From Streptomyces marianii (GTDB lineage Bacteria > Actinomycetota > Actinomycetes > Streptomycetales > Streptomycetaceae): a DNA stretch of 64,000 nt. Where the stretch lies: positions 5,817,001-5,881,000 of the forward strand of contig NZ_VAWE01000001.1 of NCBI RefSeq assembly GCF_005795905.1, written 5' to 3'. Under the pieces are notes generated by a model, which saw nothing but the letters and a program-made list of their open reading frames with translations, had not been told where the DNA came from and ran no database searches. Within the stretch, counting starts at the first letter, position 1. Every line of letters starts with the position of its first letter. Below, in pieces: positions 41,861 through 48,604 of this stretch. A program made the translations under genes and the position numbers.

Positions 41861-42448
41861 GTGGCAGGGGATCAGAGGCCAGAGGCGAGGAAGCCGTACC
41901 TGGCCGGCGGGGCCGAGTTTGCGGCGCTGTACGACGTGAAACGGCTCCAGGTGAGTCAGTGGATCAGCCGTGACCACACGCTCGACTACCGGTACGCCAA
42001 GATCATCAGCGGCTCGCCCTACTGGCTTCTCCAGTTCGTGAAGGGCTTCGGGCAGACCACCCCGCGTACGAAGTACGTCAACGAAGTCGAGCTTGCGCGG
42101 CTGGTCAAGGAGCAGGACCCAGGGTACTGGGTCGGCGAGGTCGACCAGCTTCCGCCTCTGGTCGGACAAGCCGAGCTGGTGGCGCTGTTCCAGTTGCCCT
42201 CCGGGGCTCTGCTGAGGAAGGCGGTCGGCACGGGCCGCTTCCGTCCTGCCGACTACACCCTGTCCGGCTCGCCGATCTGGCTCCTGGAGCCGGTCGTGGA
42301 GGACGTGCCCGCGCTCCAGGCCGGGGCCCGGGGTGTGGACTGGGCGATCGACGAACGGGTCCTGGCCGCGCTGCGCGACGGCACGTATGACGGTCCCGGC
42401 GCCAGGATCGTGCCGCGAGGCAAGGCGGCCAGCAAGAACCCCAACTAG
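41861..42448 (+). CDS. Early protein with two tandem HTH-like repeats, 195 aa
   Basis: The GTG at 41861 has GGGAGG 7 bp upstream; the frame is open from 41837. Two repeats share the plan E(F/L)VALY/F-x-V/L ... W/ADY ... SGSP-W-LL: GAEFAALYDVKRLQVSQWIS...SGSPYWLLQFV and QAELVALFQLPSGALLRKAV...SGSPIWLLEPV. Each looks like a small winged/HTH DNA-binding module as used by excisionases and early regulators. First gene of the early region, before promoter P1. A control role is inferred. Confidence 0.55.
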   Translation: MAGDQRPEARKPYLAGGAEFAALYDVKRLQVSQWISRDHTLDYRYAKIISGSPYWLLQFVKGFGQTTPRTKYVNEVELARLVKEQDPGYWVGEVDQLPPLVGQAELVALFQLPSGALLRKAVGTGRFRPADYTLSGSPIWLLEPVVEDVPALQAGARGVDWAIDERVLAALRDGTYDGPGARIVPRGKAASKNPN

Positions 42449-42471
42449 CCTGCAAGGAAGGCCACTTGTTC

Positions 42472-42504
42472 TTGATCTAACCCCTGTTTGCATATAGAAT
42501 AGAA
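42472..42504 (+). promoter_or_regulatory. Early promoter P1
   Basis: TTGATC -35 (42472-42477), 17 bp, TAGAAT -10 (42495-42500), embedded in the repeated 16-mer TGCATATAGAATAGAA (42489-42504). It faces the replication genes. Confidence 0.7.
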
Positions 42505-42611
42505 GCGTACCCGATGGGGGTGCGCTTCATTCAGTGGAGGGGTCGAGTGTCCAGTCCGAGAGGGCCGCCAGGTGTGGGTCGATGGTGTTGTCGATCGACA
42601 TTCCTCCTGCC

Positions 42612-42654
42612 CAGAGATAGATTCCAACACTCCAGGGTGTTCGTACTATCTCTG
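42612..42654 (+). promoter_or_regulatory. Nested inverted repeats (operator candidate)
   Basis: Outer arms CAGAGATAG / CTATCTCTG (9 bp, perfect) enclose inner arms AACAC / GTGTT. An ATAGATTCCAAC string inside resembles ATAGATCCCAAC at 46914-46925. TAGATT could be a -10 with TCGACA 17 bp upstream. The site precedes the start of the next gene by 12 bp and may also form an RNA hairpin. Regulatory role inferred. Confidence 0.5.
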
Positions 42655-42666
42655 AGGGGGAGAGCC

Positions 42667-43011
42667 TTGCTGATCGAACAGCCGCCGTTGTTCGGCACCA
42701 TCCAGCCCGTTCGCCACCCCGCCGACGTCGGCAACCTGACCATCCAGCAGCGGTTCGAGGCGTTCCACGCGCTCAACCCCTGGGTCCTCAGGGCGCTGGC
42801 CCGGATGACCGCCGACTGCGCGGAGAAGGGGTTCGGCCGCATCGGCATCGGGATGCTTTTCGAGCTCCTGCGCTACCAGTACGGCGCGGCCACCCGAGGC
42901 GACGAGTTCGCGCTGAACAACGACTACCGCTCCCGGTACGTCCGGCTCCTGCTGGCCGAACACCCGGAGTGGTCCCCGCTATTCGAAGTCCGAGCCCTGC
43001 GCACGGACTGA
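42667..43011 (+). CDS. Hypothetical early phage protein (NPWVLRAL-type), 114 aa
   Basis: A TTG start with GAGGGGGAG just upstream is preferred, giving LLIEQPPLFGTIQ. The core TIQQRFEAFHALNPWVLRAL, GIGMLFELLRYQYG and FALNNDYRSRYVRLLL is a pattern I know from many phage early regions without known function; a DNA-interaction role is likely. Longer in-frame starts (42514, 42547) would translate through the inverted-repeat region. Preceded by P1. Confidence 0.65.
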   Translation: MLIEQPPLFGTIQPVRHPADVGNLTIQQRFEAFHALNPWVLRALARMTADCAEKGFGRIGIGMLFELLRYQYGAATRGDEFALNNDYRSRYVRLLLAEHPEWSPLFEVRALRTD

Positions 43012-43015
43012 CCAC

Positions 43016-43027
43016 GACCTCTTGGAG
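43016..43027 (+). repeat. Start-associated box, copy
   Basis: GACCTCTTGGAG, 7 bp before the GTG start of the ATPase gene. Upstream, AGTCCG / CGGACT can form a hairpin in the end of the preceding gene. Confidence 0.65.
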
Positions 43028-43034
43028 CCAGATC

Positions 43035-44126
43035 GTGAACGCACCAGCGGGCGCCGCCAAGCCGCCCGCCATCAAGCTCAAGACCCGCAAGCCGACCGGC
43101 ATCGTGCCGTGGCCGCTGATCCTCATCGAGGGGGAGGAGGGCGCCGGCAAGACCTACTCGGCCGCCCAGTTCTCTGCCTCTGAGCGCATCGGCCAGATGT
43201 ACTGGATCGACCTCGATGAGGGGTCGGCCGACGAGTACGCGGCGATCGAGGGCGCGAACTACCTGATCATCGAGCACGACGGCACCTACCGGGACATCCT
43301 TGAGCAGGTCGAGGCCGTGCACGCCGAAGCCCGGCGTGCCGCAGCGGCCGGGGAGCCGCCGGTCGTCCTGACCATCGACTCGGGCTCGGCCCTGTGGCGG
43401 ATGCTGACCAACTGGACGTACGAGCGGGGCCGCAGGACGCGGAAGAACCGCAAGCTGCTCCAGGAGGACCCCGACGCCGCCTACGACATCGGCCGGAACC
43501 TGTGGAACGACGCGCTGGAGCGGTGGAACAGGATCATCTACCTGCTGCGCACCCTCCCTGGCATTGCCATCGTCCTCGCCCGCGGCAAGCAGGTCAGCGC
43601 CACGGACGACAACGGCCAGCCGATCCAGAACCAGACGGAGTGGAAGGTCTCAGCTCAGAAGGACCTGGGCTTCGACTCGACCTGCTGGGTGCGGATGAAG
43701 CGCGACGCCGACCCCCAGATCATCAAGGTCCGGTCCCTGCGCATGCGCGTGGAGCAGAGGAAGCCCCTGACGCTGCGGGACTTCAGCATCGAGGACCTGG
43801 TCTTCAACGGGCTCGGCTGCTCCATCGAATCGCAGCCGCGCGTGATGCCCGCGCTCGCCGGTGACCTGGTGCAGCCGTGGCTGACCCGCATCGCCGAGCT
43901 GAAGGACAAGGAAGCCCTCGGCGCGCTGTGGCGCTCGGTCCCCGACCCGGCCAACCGCCTCAGCCGGGACGAGATCGCCACCGTCCGGGCCGCCGCTGAG
44001 CAGAGGGCGGCCGAGCTGGACAACCCGCGCTCGGAGATGGGCGAGGGCCCACTGACCGACGCCGACAAGCTCCGCGCCGCCGCCAAGCGGAAGGCCGCCG
44101 AGCAGGACGAGGACGCCGAGCAGTGA
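43035..44126 (+). CDS. RecA-like ATPase (phage recombination/replication)
   Basis: 363 residues. Walker A GEEGAGKT near the N-terminus (IEGEEGAGKTYSAAQF), Walker B-like PVVLTIDSGSAL, then IAIVLARGKQVSA, the fold of Sak4-type single-strand annealing ATPases and NTP-binding phage proteins. C-terminal ~80 residues are a charged helical tail. It lies next to a PD-(D/E)XK nuclease, the usual exonuclease-recombinase pairing of phage homologous-recombination systems. Start: GTG after the box copy. Confidence 0.8.
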   Translation: MNAPAGAAKPPAIKLKTRKPTGIVPWPLILIEGEEGAGKTYSAAQFSASERIGQMYWIDLDEGSADEYAAIEGANYLIIEHDGTYRDILEQVEAVHAEARRAAAAGEPPVVLTIDSGSALWRMLTNWTYERGRRTRKNRKLLQEDPDAAYDIGRNLWNDALERWNRIIYLLRTLPGIAIVLARGKQVSATDDNGQPIQNQTEWKVSAQKDLGFDSTCWVRMKRDADPQIIKVRSLRMRVEQRKPLTLRDFSIEDLVFNGLGCSIESQPRVMPALAGDLVQPWLTRIAELKDKEALGALWRSVPDPANRLSRDEIATVRAAAEQRAAELDNPRSEMGEGPLTDADKLRAAAKRKAAEQDEDAEQ

Positions 44127-44138
44127 CCGGCCCGCACG

Positions 44139-44150
44139 CACCTCTTGGAG
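44139..44150 (+). repeat. Start-associated box, copy
   Basis: CACCTCTTGGAG, 7 bp before the ATG of the nuclease gene. Matches the box except for the first base. Confidence 0.65.
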
Positions 44151-44157
44151 AACCCCC

Positions 44158-45288
44158 ATGTCCGTAGCCACCATCGTTGACGGCGTCGCCCCTTCCATCT
44201 GGGACGCCGCCCACTACGTCGACGCTCGCCGCCCCCGCTCCCGACAGACCCAGCTCGGGGCATCCGACACCGTGTGCGGCCGACGCGCCGCCTACATCCT
44301 GCACGGCGTCACCCCGACCGACCACGCCGACAAGCGCGCGGCGATCCTCGGCACGTTCATCCACTACGGCCTGCTGGAGTCGGCGCGCACGGAGTACGGA
44401 TGGCTGGTTGAGCGCAGCGTCCAGGATGACCTGATCCGGGGGCACGTCGACGTCGTCCAGCTTGACGCGGCGACCGCCGCCCGCCTGCCCGCCCGGCACA
44501 GACCGGCGATACCCGCTGATGTGCTCACCGTGGAGGACGTGAAGACGAAGTCCACGTACATGTGGGACCGCGTCCTTCGGTACGGGGCTACGGAGGCCGA
44601 GCTGCGCCAGGTCCACCTGTACGCGGGCGCACTGTACGAGGTCGGGTTCGAAGACGTACCGGGCCAACGGTACCTGTCTCGACTGGGACCGCTGGACATC
44701 GGCCGCATCCGCTTCCGGTTCATCAACCGCGACAGCGGCGCCGAGCACATCCAGGAGATCGACTTCGACCCTCAGCGGGCCGCCGAGGCCCAGTGGTGGG
44801 TGGAGCGCGTGCGCGAGACCAGCGACCCCGAAGAGATGCCGCGTGACTTCAACGGACCGGGTCTCGACGCCATCTGCGACTACTGCCCCTTCCGCTCCCT
44901 GTGCTGGCCGGGGACAGCCCCGGGTGTCCCGGAGCAGACGGCCCTCATCCACAACGACGCCGACCGCGAACAGGCGCTCATCGACTACGTGAAGGGACAC
45001 GAACTCGCCAGCGAAGGCAACCGGATCAAGACGTTCGCGCGCAAGAAGCTGGACCAGTCCCCGGCCGGGACGTACGGGCCCAACAAGCTCTCCTGGCGTG
45101 GCGGGAACGACGAGGAGAAGGACGACGTGGAGGCGATGGTCGACCTCCACGAGGTCGCCGGCATCCCCGTACCGATGAAGCCGGACGCGGACCGCATGGT
45201 GAAGAACCTCAAGGCGGCCGGGCTGCCCGTCCCGCGGCGGAAGACCGGCAAGAAGACGGCTCCGGTCATCAACGTCGCGCCGGCCTGA
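44158..45288 (+). CDS. PD-(D/E)XK exonuclease, RecB/Cas4-like
   Basis: 376 residues. RecB-family features: GTFIHYGLLE (the catalytic His of motif I), RGHVDVVQL then LTVEDVKTKS (D...E-x-K), and QVHLYAGALYEV (Q-x-x-x-Y). A CDYCPFRSLCW cluster toward the C-terminus suggests an Fe-S cluster, as in Cas4/AddB-like nucleases. It should produce 3' single strands for the adjacent RecA-like ATPase. ATG after the repeated box. Confidence 0.85.
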   Translation: MSVATIVDGVAPSIWDAAHYVDARRPRSRQTQLGASDTVCGRRAAYILHGVTPTDHADKRAAILGTFIHYGLLESARTEYGWLVERSVQDDLIRGHVDVVQLDAATAARLPARHRPAIPADVLTVEDVKTKSTYMWDRVLRYGATEAELRQVHLYAGALYEVGFEDVPGQRYLSRLGPLDIGRIRFRFINRDSGAEHIQEIDFDPQRAAEAQWWVERVRETSDPEEMPRDFNGPGLDAICDYCPFRSLCWPGTAPGVPEQTALIHNDADREQALIDYVKGHELASEGNRIKTFARKKLDQSPAGTYGPNKLSWRGGNDEEKDDVEAMVDLHEVAGIPVPMKPDADRMVKNLKAAGLPVPRRKTGKKTAPVINVAPA

Positions 45289-45309
45289 CCCGGAACCCCG
45301 AACTCCTCA

Positions 45310-45336
45310 GCCCCGCCCGTGAGCCACGGGCGGGGC
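45310..45336 (+). terminator. GC-rich hairpin before replication-initiator gene
   Basis: Perfect 12-bp stem GCCCCGCCCGTG / CACGGGCGGGGC with a 3-nt loop. It may end or process the recombination transcript. No start-associated box follows. Confidence 0.6.
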
Positions 45337-45376
45337 GCCCGTCCTGCCGCCACACCTGTACTGCCCAAGGGGAACC

Positions 45377-46357
45377 GTGTCCATCCAACTGATGATCGCC
45401 GCGGCGTATTTGCCGCCTGATGTGCTCAGCCAGAGCCAGAAGCTCGCCCTCATGAAGATCGCGGACAGCGCCGACGACGAGACGCGTCTCGCGCGGCCGG
45501 GCCTGACCCGCCTTGCCGCCTGGGTCGGCGTGACCGACAAACGTGCCATCACCATCGTCACAGAGCTGATAGCCAAGGGCCTCGTCGAACGGGTCGAGAC
45601 CGGCAAGGCGGGTCGATCCGCCGTCTACCGGGTCTTCCCGCTGGGCGTACCTCCCACGCCGACCACGCCGGAGCTCAAGGAGGCTGCGGAGGCCCGCAAG
45701 GCCGCCCCGAAGAACCCCCGCAAGGCCCGCTCGGGGGTGGTGCGCTCGGCTCCGGCCAAGCCCGCGATGACCTACCAGGACGTCGAAGCCCGCGAGGCCG
45801 AACGGCAACAGCGGGCTGAGAAGCCGCAGGTGGAGGCAGGGTTCCACCAGGGGAACCCAGAGGGAGAGGCAGGGTTCCACGGGGGGAACCCGGAGGGGAC
45901 AGAGGGCCGGGTTCCACCGGTGGAACCCGATGAGTTTCACGGGGGGAACCCACTGGGTTCCAGCGGTGAAACCCCTTCCTTTCCTGGTTCTTCCTCTGTC
46001 CTTCCTTTCCCCCCTACCCCCACGGCTGACGCCGTAGGGGAGCCTGCGCCCGCTCCGACAGAGACCCCGACGCCGGATCGCGAGGTGCCGCAGAAGGGCT
46101 GTGCGCGGCACCAGGGCCGTCCTGCTGCCTCCTGCCGTGGGTGCGGCACCAACCCGCGCGCGGGGCGTGAGAGGGAGCGGGAGGAGGCGAAGGCGGCGGA
46201 GCATCAGGAGCACGGGCGCTTCTGGGACGAGTGGCACGAGGAGGCGGCCAGCCGCCGCCAGCAGGTCGAGGAGCGGCCGGAGTCGGTGGAGTCTGCCCGC
46301 CGGGCCGTGCGTGAGGCACTGCGCGAATCCAAGGCGCGCAGGCAGCAAAAAACTTAG
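45377..46357 (+). CDS. Replication initiator candidate with internal iterons
   Basis: 326 residues (GTG after AAGGGGAA). Residues ~1-85 are a winged-helix DNA-binding domain (SQSQKLALMKIADSADDETR, RLAAWVGVTDKRAITIVTELIAKGLVERV), the plan of phage O-like and DnaD-type initiators. Residues ~100-210 are a linker whose DNA carries five palindromic iterons, giving repeated HGGNPEG peptides. The C-terminus has a zinc-like GCARHQGRPAASCRGCG and a long charged helix (FWDEWHEEAASRRQQVEE). An initiator binding sites inside its own gene is the lambda O arrangement. Confidence 0.65.
   Translation: MSIQLMIAAAYLPPDVLSQSQKLALMKIADSADDETRLARPGLTRLAAWVGVTDKRAITIVTELIAKGLVERVETGKAGRSAVYRVFPLGVPPTPTTPELKEAAEARKAAPKNPRKARSGVVRSAPAKPAMTYQDVEAREAERQQRAEKPQVEAGFHQGNPEGEAGFHGGNPEGTEGRVPPVEPDEFHGGNPLGSSGETPSFPGSSSVLPFPPTPTADAVGEPAPAPTETPTPDREVPQKGCARHQGRPAASCRGCGTNPRAGREREREEAKAAEHQEHGRFWDEWHEEAASRRQQVEERPESVESARRAVREALRESKARRQQKT
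45839..45974. repeat. Five palindromic iterons, candidate replication origin
   Basis: GGGTTCC-N6-GGAACCC at 45839-45858, 45872-45891 and 45909-45928, and related copies GAGTTTC-N6-GGAACCC at 45932-45951 and GGGTTCC-N6-GAAACCC at 45955-45974. Start-to-start spacing is 33, 37, 23 and 23 bp. A pyrimidine tract follows (45973-46022). The array lies inside the replication-initiator gene. An origin is inferred from this lambda-like arrangement. Confidence 0.65.
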
Positions 46358-46385
46358 GCCCCAAAGGAATTTTTCGCCAGGAATC

Positions 46386-46417
46386 TGGACATCCCTGGTA
46401 TTGCATATAGAATAGAA
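46386..46417 (+). promoter_or_regulatory. Early promoter P2
   Basis: TGGACA -35 (46386-46391), 16 bp, TAGAAT -10 (46408-46413), within the repeated 16-mer TGCATATAGAATAGAA (46402-46417). Drives the gene at 46460. Confidence 0.75.
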
Positions 46418-46459
46418 CCAGAAGAGGGGGAAAGGCCCCCTCGGACCCGGAAGGACGAC

Positions 46460-46888
46460 ATGAGCTACCTGCCCACCCTTCGCCGCGCGCACAAGGGTGC
46501 GATTGTGCTCGACGGCAGCGCCGCCGCCCACGAGCAGATCCGCACCCTTGCCGACCTCTACCGCGAAGACCCCGAGGGCGTCGGCGACATGCTCATCCAG
46601 ATCGCCGACCTCAAGGACCAGGCCGAGCGTGAACGCGACCTCGACGGCCTCGGTCACGCCGAGCATGTGCGGGACGACATCGTGACCGAACTCCTCAACG
46701 AGATCGGCGGCGCGGAGATCTACCTCGACCCCCGCGACAGCCACCACGCCCTCATGCAGGCGCGCAGCCTCGCCCACCAGGCCCGGCGCATCGCCGACGC
46801 GGCTCAGCAGCGTGCCGACGAGCTGGCGGTCCTGACCGCCGTCGCCCGAGGTGCGCGCGAGGAGCGCAGGAGGCCCCCTGTCTGCTAG
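46460..46888 (+). CDS. Hypothetical early protein, 142 aa
   Basis: Helical, acidic protein (ADLYREDPEGVGDMLIQIADL, ALMQARSLAHQARRIADAA) with no recognised motif. First gene after P2; AAGGACGAC ribosome site. Function unknown. Confidence 0.6.
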   Translation: MSYLPTLRRAHKGAIVLDGSAAAHEQIRTLADLYREDPEGVGDMLIQIADLKDQAERERDLDGLGHAEHVRDDIVTELLNEIGGAEIYLDPRDSHHALMQARSLAHQARRIADAAQQRADELAVLTAVARGAREERRRPPVC

Positions 46889-46919
46889 GGCAGGCGTTTC
46901 AATCGGTTCCGAAATAGAT

Positions 46920-46960
46920 CCCAACTCTGTACTGTTGGGCGGCACAAGACCTCTTGGAGA
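46920..46960 (+). promoter_or_regulatory. Inverted repeat plus start-associated box
   Basis: CCCAAC-N8-GTTGGG (46920-46939), preceded by ATAGAT as at 42612-42654, then GACCTCTTGGAGA (46948-46960) 7 bp before the GTG start. TAGATC at 46915-46920 could be a -10 with the inverted repeat at the start site. Confidence 0.55.
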
Positions 46961-46967
46961 GAAACCC

Positions 46968-47621
46968 GTGAGCAACCACCTCGCGCAGATGGCCCCGATG
47001 CCCGTGCACGGCAACACCGACGACCCGCTGTGGCGCAAGCTGTGGAACGCCTACGAGCCGGTCATCACCGCGCTGCGGCGCATCCCGCTCGTCGCCGACG
47101 TCGAGATCTGCGGCGGCATGTTCGGCATCACCGCGCAGCTCACCGACGGATCGCACCTGTGGATCTCCTCGGTCGAGGAACTGCCCCTGGACCCCACGGA
47201 GGTCGAGGGCTGGCATGTCAGGCGGGCCCACGAGGACAACCCGACCGTCGACGAGCTGGTCTACAACTCCACCGAGGACGGCGAGCACTCGCAGAACGCC
47301 AACAACGTCGTCCCCCTCGTCCAGGCCATCGCCGCCTTCGTCGCCCAGCGGGGCCTCGCACCCAAGCTGATCGACCTCATGTCCGTCCAGCTCGACGGCG
47401 TGACGAAGGACCACAGGCGCATCGGCAAGCTCGTCCAGGGACCCTTCGATGACCGCAACGCGGCGGTCAAGGAGTACGGCTACGCCACCCATGAGCTGAT
47501 GGAGCGCGGCTGGCGGTGCATCCACGAACAGGGCGGCACGGACTGGCCCCTGACCATCTGGGAGTTGAAGGGCGAGATCGTCACCGTCTACCTCGCCCAC
47601 GTCGGCCTGGTGAGCGCCTGA
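46968..47621 (+). CDS. Hypothetical early protein, 217 aa
   Basis: GTG start after the box copy. Mixed alpha/beta with ICGGMFGITAQLTDGSHLWISS and LVQAIAAFVAQRGLAPKLIDL. I recognise no family. Stop overlaps the next start by one base (TGATG). Confidence 0.55.
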   Translation: MSNHLAQMAPMPVHGNTDDPLWRKLWNAYEPVITALRRIPLVADVEICGGMFGITAQLTDGSHLWISSVEELPLDPTEVEGWHVRRAHEDNPTVDELVYNSTEDGEHSQNANNVVPLVQAIAAFVAQRGLAPKLIDLMSVQLDGVTKDHRRIGKLVQGPFDDRNAAVKEYGYATHELMERGWRCIHEQGGTDWPLTIWELKGEIVTVYLAHVGLVSA

Positions 47622-47839
47622 TGCCCGGCGCGGAAGCGGACCGGCCCAGCGCGGTCGAAGAGACCACCAAGCGCCCGTGCACCTGCGTGATCGCCCACGT
47701 GCAGAACGACGAGGAGCGAGCCCGCGTGCAAGCCGCGCTGGACAACGCGCTGAGGACGAACGACGCCCAGGCCGTTCTGGTCGCCTGCATGCAGCTCATG
47801 CAGCCCTGCCCGGCCCGCGACGAGCCGGTGGCGCGATGA
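47621..47839 (+). CDS. Small Cys-containing early protein, 72 aa
   Basis: Starts MPGAEADRPSAVEET; KRPCTCVIAHVQNDEE and VACMQLMQPCPA contain four Cys that could bind a metal. Coupled by overlaps on both sides. Function unknown. Confidence 0.45.
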   Translation: MPGAEADRPSAVEETTKRPCTCVIAHVQNDEERARVQAALDNALRTNDAQAVLVACMQLMQPCPARDEPVAR

Positions 47840-47991
47840 CCGTCTCGCTCGCGCTGCTCGCGCTCGCTCTCGGCGTCGCCGCCGGCCTGGCCGTGCTCGT
47901 CGTCGAGGAACTGCGCTGGGAAGCCCGCAACCGGGTCCCGAGGTGCACCACCTGCGGCGAGCAGCACCCCCGACACGCCGCCCACCGCTGA
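47836..47991 (+). CDS. Small membrane protein with C-x2-C tail, 51 aa
   Basis: ATGA overlap. One transmembrane helix (SLALLALALGVAAGLAVLVV) then a basic tail with PRCTTCGEQHPRHAAH, a small zinc-knuckle-like C-x2-C-x4-H. Unknown role. Confidence 0.5.
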   Translation: MTVSLALLALALGVAAGLAVLVVEELRWEARNRVPRCTTCGEQHPRHAAHR

Positions 47992-47993
47992 AC

Positions 47994-48042
47994 GCTGTCC
48001 GGCCCGCTCACCCGGGCCGGACAGCCGCAGACCTCTTGGAGA
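47994..48042 (+). promoter_or_regulatory. Hairpin plus start-associated box
   Basis: A 13-bp stem (GCTGTCCGGCCCG / CGGGCCGGACAGC, loop of 6) at 47994-48025 followed after 4 bp by GACCTCTTGGAGA (48030-48042), 9 bp before the GTG at 48052. Confidence 0.65.
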
Positions 48043-48051
48043 AACACCCCC

Positions 48052-48534
48052 GTGGGATACGACATCTACATCCAGACCGCTGACGGCACGCTGGCCGAAG
48101 GCGACGAGAACTACTTCCGCTTCGCCTGGACGGCGATGCCGCGAACGCTCGATGCGATGGCCAACTTCGGGATGCTCACCGAGCTTCCCGTTCCCTCCGT
48201 CCCGACCCTGTCCGCGTACGGACTGGCCATCGAGGACTTCCAGCCCGGCACCCAGCCGGACCAGGCGACGGCCAACCGTATCGCCGAGTTCCGCGCCGCG
48301 TACCAGGCCGCCCTGGACGCCGCCGAGCCGAAGCCGACCGGCATCCCGTCCTACAAGCTCCAGGTCAACGGCGGTTTCCTCGTCACCGTCGCCGAGATCA
48401 GCGCCGCCCTGACCACCTACGAGGCTCACCCCCACGTGGACATCGCCGAGATGCCCATGGGCGACCCGACGTGGCGCGCGTGGATGGCATTTCTGCGCCG
48501 CGCCCGGACGCACGGCGGCCTGCGCACCTACTGA
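48052..48534 (+). CDS. Hypothetical early protein, 160 aa
   Basis: MGYDIYIQTADGTLAEGDENYFRF start, helical centre, and PTWRAWMAFLRRARTHGGLRTY end. The 'GYDI-x-ETADG' type start is frequent in actinophage proteins of unknown function. Own translation box and hairpins on both sides suggest separate control. Confidence 0.6.
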   Translation: MGYDIYIQTADGTLAEGDENYFRFAWTAMPRTLDAMANFGMLTELPVPSVPTLSAYGLAIEDFQPGTQPDQATANRIAEFRAAYQAALDAAEPKPTGIPSYKLQVNGGFLVTVAEISAALTTYEAHPHVDIAEMPMGDPTWRAWMAFLRRARTHGGLRTY

Positions 48535-48546
48535 TCCCGGCCGCTG

Positions 48547-48591
48547 CCCGGCCCCGCGCTGCGGGGCCGGGCTCCGTAGACCTCTTGGAGA
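48547..48591 (+). promoter_or_regulatory. Hairpin plus start-associated box
   Basis: CCCGGCCCCGC / GCGGGGCCGGG (11 bp, 3-nt loop) at 48547-48571, then GACCTCTTGGAGA at 48579-48591, 13 bp before the ATG of the methyltransferase gene. Confidence 0.65.
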
Positions 48592-48604
48592 ACGAACCAC
48601 CACC

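Noticed and set aside
42514..42666. Longer start for the gene ending 43011
   Set aside because: The extra N-terminus is Arg-rich and runs through an inverted repeat; the TTG at 42667 has a strong ribosome site and gives the usual family length.
45839..45974. CRISPR-like array
   Set aside because: Repeats are short palindromes with spacings of 23-37 bp inside a coding gene; no cas genes.
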